DNA from: Rhodoferax sp.
Lineage (GTDB): Bacteria; Pseudomonadota; Gammaproteobacteria; Burkholderiales; Burkholderiaceae
Assembly (NCBI GenBank): GCA_028292075.1
Contig: JAQGNA010000618.1
Location: 1 to 9,575, forward strand
Length of the DNA stretch: 9,575 bases
Direction of reading: 5' to 3'
Shown: positions 7,772 to 9,575 of the stretch, one piece after another
Layout of the letters: each line of letters opens with the position of its first letter
How positions within the stretch are numbered: position 1 is the first letter of the stretch
Position numbers and translations under genes: made by a program
Notes under the pieces: model-generated
Told to the model about the DNA's origin: nothing
What the model saw: the letters and a program-made list of their open reading frames with translations, nothing else
The model's database searches: none

Positions 7772-9575
7772 ATGAGCAACAAGCAAATCCGCAACATCGC
7801 GATCATCGCGCACGTCGACCATGGCAAAACCACCATGGTCGATCAACTGCTTCGCCAGTCCGGCACCTTCGCCGAGCACGAAAAAGTGGTCGACACGGTC
7901 ATGGACAACAACGCGATCGAAAAAGAGCGCGGCATTACCATTCTGGCCAAGAACTGCGCCGTGACCTGGAAGGGCACGCACATCAACATCGTCGACACCC
8001 CCGGCCACGCGGACTTCGGTGGTGAAGTGGAACGCGCGCTGTCCATGGTCGACGGCGTGGTGCTGCTGATCGACGCCCAGGAAGGCCCGATGCCCCAGAC
8101 CCGCTTCGTGACCAAGAAGGCTCTGGCCCTCGGACTGAAGCCGATTCTGGTGGTCAACAAGGTCGACAAGCCGGGCGCCCGTCCGCAACACGTGGTGAAC
8201 GCCGCGTTCGACCTGTTCGACAAGCTCGGCGCAACCGACGAACAACTCGATTTTCCGGTGGTCTATGCATCGGGCATCAACGGCTGGTCCTCCATGGAAG
8301 AGGGCGCGCCCGGCGAGCAGTGGGGACCAGACATGGCCGCCTTGTTCGACACCGTGCTGGCCCACGTGCCTGCGCAGACCGGCGACGCCGATGCGCCGCT
8401 GCAGCTGCAGATTTCCGCCCTCGATTTCTCCACCTTCGTTGGCCGCATCGGCGTTGGCCGCATCAGCCAGGGCACGATCAGGCCCATGATGGACGTGGTG
8501 GTCATGGAAGGCCCCGATGGCAAGACCGTCAAGGGCCGTGTGAACCAGGTGCTGACATTCCAGGGCCTGGAGCGCGTGCAGGCGACCGAAGCCGGTCCGG
8601 GCGAAATCGTGTTGATCAACGGCCTTGGCGACATCGGCATTGGTGTGACGATCACCGACCCGCTCAACCCGTCGCCGCTGCCGATGCTGAAGGTCGATGA
8701 GCCGACGCTCACCATGAACTTCTGCGTCAACACCAGCCCGCTCGCGGGCCGTGAAGGCAAGTACGTCACGAGCCGTCAGATCTGGGACCGCCTGCAAAAG
8801 GAGCTGCAGCACAACGTGGCACTGCGCGTGGCCGAAACCGACGAAGAAGGTATTTTCGAAGTCATGGGCCGCGGTGAACTCCACCTGACCATCCTGCTAG
8901 AAAACATGCGCCGGGAAGGCTTCGAGATGGCCGTGAGCAAGCCACGCGTGGTGTTCCGCACGGTGGATGGCGAGAAGCACGAGCCCATCGAACTGGTGAC
9001 GGCCGACATCGAAGACCAGCACCAGGGCGGTGTGATGCAGGCGCTCGGCGAACGCAAGGGCGAGCTGGTGAACATGGAGCCGGACGGCCGTGGCCGCGTG
9101 CGCCTCGAGTACCGCATTCCGGCGCGTGGCCTGATCGGCTTCACCAACGAGTTCCTGAACCTGACGCGCGGCTCCGGCCTGATCAGCAACATCTTTGACA
9201 GCTACGAGCCGCACAAGGGCGAAATCGGTGGCCGCAAGAACGGCGTGCTGATTTCCATGGACGACGGTGAAATCTTCACCTACGCCCTGGGCAAGCTGGA
9301 CGACCGCGGCCGCATGTTCGTGCGCGCCAACGACCCGGTCTACGAAGGCATGATCGTCGGCATTCACAGCCGCGACAACGACCTGGTGGTGAATGCCACG
9401 CGGACCAAGCAGTTGACCAACTTCCGCGTCTCCGGCAAGGAAGACGCGATCAAGATCACGCCGCCAATCGATGCCACGCTGGAATACGCCGTGGAATTCA
9501 TCGAGGACGACGAACTGGTCGAGATCACGCCGAAGTCGATCCGGATCCGCAAGCGGCACCTGAAGGAAAGCGACC
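7772..9575 (+). CDS. typA: Ribosome-associated translational GTPase TypA/BipA (3' end cut off)
   Basis: TypA/BipA is an EF-G-like GTPase that binds the 70S ribosome, supports 50S assembly at low temperature, and affects stress and virulence traits. The window holds 601 complete codons with no stop; the family usually has about 605-615 residues, so only a few residues are missing. G motifs are intact: G1 AHVDHGKTT (13-21), G2 RGITI (53-57), G3 DTPGH (75-79), G4 NKVD (129-132). The domain III motif RGELHL is at 367-372. The BipA-specific C-terminal domain shows [11 protein letters not shown] and [20 protein letters not shown], which separates it from EF-G, LepA and TetM-type proteins. The start is ATG 7772 with AGGAG nine bases upstream. 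It is the sixth gene of the cluster, probably co-transcribed with truB. Confidence 0.98.
   Translation, partial: MSNKQIRNIAIIAHVDHGKTTMVDQLLRQSGTFAEHEKVVDTVMDNNAIEKERGITILAKNCAVTWKGTHINIVDTPGHADFGGEVERALSMVDGVVLLIDAQEGPMPQTRFVTKKALALGLKPILVVNKVDKPGARPQHVVNAAFDLFDKLGATDEQLDFPVVYASGINGWSSMEEGAPGEQWGPDMAALFDTVLAHVPAQTGDADAPLQLQISALDFSTFVGRIGVGRISQGTIRPMMDVVVMEGPDGKTVKGRVNQVLTFQGLERVQATEAGPGEIVLINGLGDIGIGVTITDPLNPSPLPMLKVDEPTLTMNFCVNTSPLAGREGKYVTSRQIWDRLQKELQHNVALRVAETDEEGIFEVMGRGELHLTILLENMRREGFEMAVSKPRVVFRTVDGEKHEPIELVTADIEDQHQGGVMQALGERKGELVNMEPDGRGRVRLEYRIPARGLIGFTNEFLNLTRGSGLISNIFDSYEPHKGEIGGRKNGVLISMDDGEIFTYALGKLDDRGRMFVRANDPVYEGMIVGIHSRDNDLVVNATRTKQLTNFRVSGKEDAIKITPPIDATLEYAVEFIEDDELVEITPKSIRIRKRHLKESD

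Noticed and set aside
7766..9559. Minus-strand open frames of 372 and 220 codons opposite typA
   Set aside because: They are antisense to the highly conserved TypA reading frame and share no recognisable domain; the same GC-driven effect.
1..9575. Mobile element, CRISPR array, defence or biosynthetic system
   Set aside because: No transposase, integrase, repeat-spacer array or unknown gene was found; essentially all coding capacity is taken by seven recognisable genes.

Overview
This is a housekeeping chromosomal region from a GC-rich betaproteobacterium, most likely Burkholderiales and probably Comamonadaceae. That placement comes from memory of protein families: the gene order, the long RimP, the style of the TypA C-terminus, and the third-position G/C preference. 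No database search was run. All recognisable genes lie on the + strand.

Layout. Bases 1-1026 are the 3' part of a two-domain ABC transporter ATPase of the YejF type, truncated by the window start. Bases 1027-1266 are a non-coding gap. It holds a possible hairpin just after the ABC gene, a candidate sigma70 promoter, a strong intrinsic terminator at 1167-1196, and a short AT-rich leader. A co-directional cluster then runs to the end of the window: rimP (GTG start at 1267), nusA (ATG at 1968), infB (3489), rbfA (6365, overlapping infB by one base), truB (6740) and typA/bipA (7772, cut off a few residues before its expected end).

How the genes fit together. The cluster is the classic nusA-infB transcription/translation operon. 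RimP and RbfA mature the 30S subunit, NusA controls pausing, termination and antitermination, IF2 delivers initiator tRNA, TruB makes pseudouridine 55 in tRNA, and TypA/BipA is a ribosome-associated GTPase linked to 50S assembly and to cold and stress growth. Gaps are short (77, 24, -1, 3 and 21 bases) and no internal terminator is visible, so one polycistronic transcript is likely.

The most interesting non-coding signal is the terminator upstream of rimP. The best promoter candidates lie before it and none convincing lies after it, so it may act as an attenuator for an operon whose second gene, NusA, stimulates hairpin-dependent termination. Smaller points are an in-frame 12-base tandem repeat in rimP, an Arg/Gly-rich patch in the IF2 linker, and the absence of a Shine-Dalgarno sequence before rimP. 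I found no mobile element, CRISPR array, tRNA, rRNA, defence system or undescribed gene system. The long minus-strand ORFs look like GC-driven shadows of the real genes.
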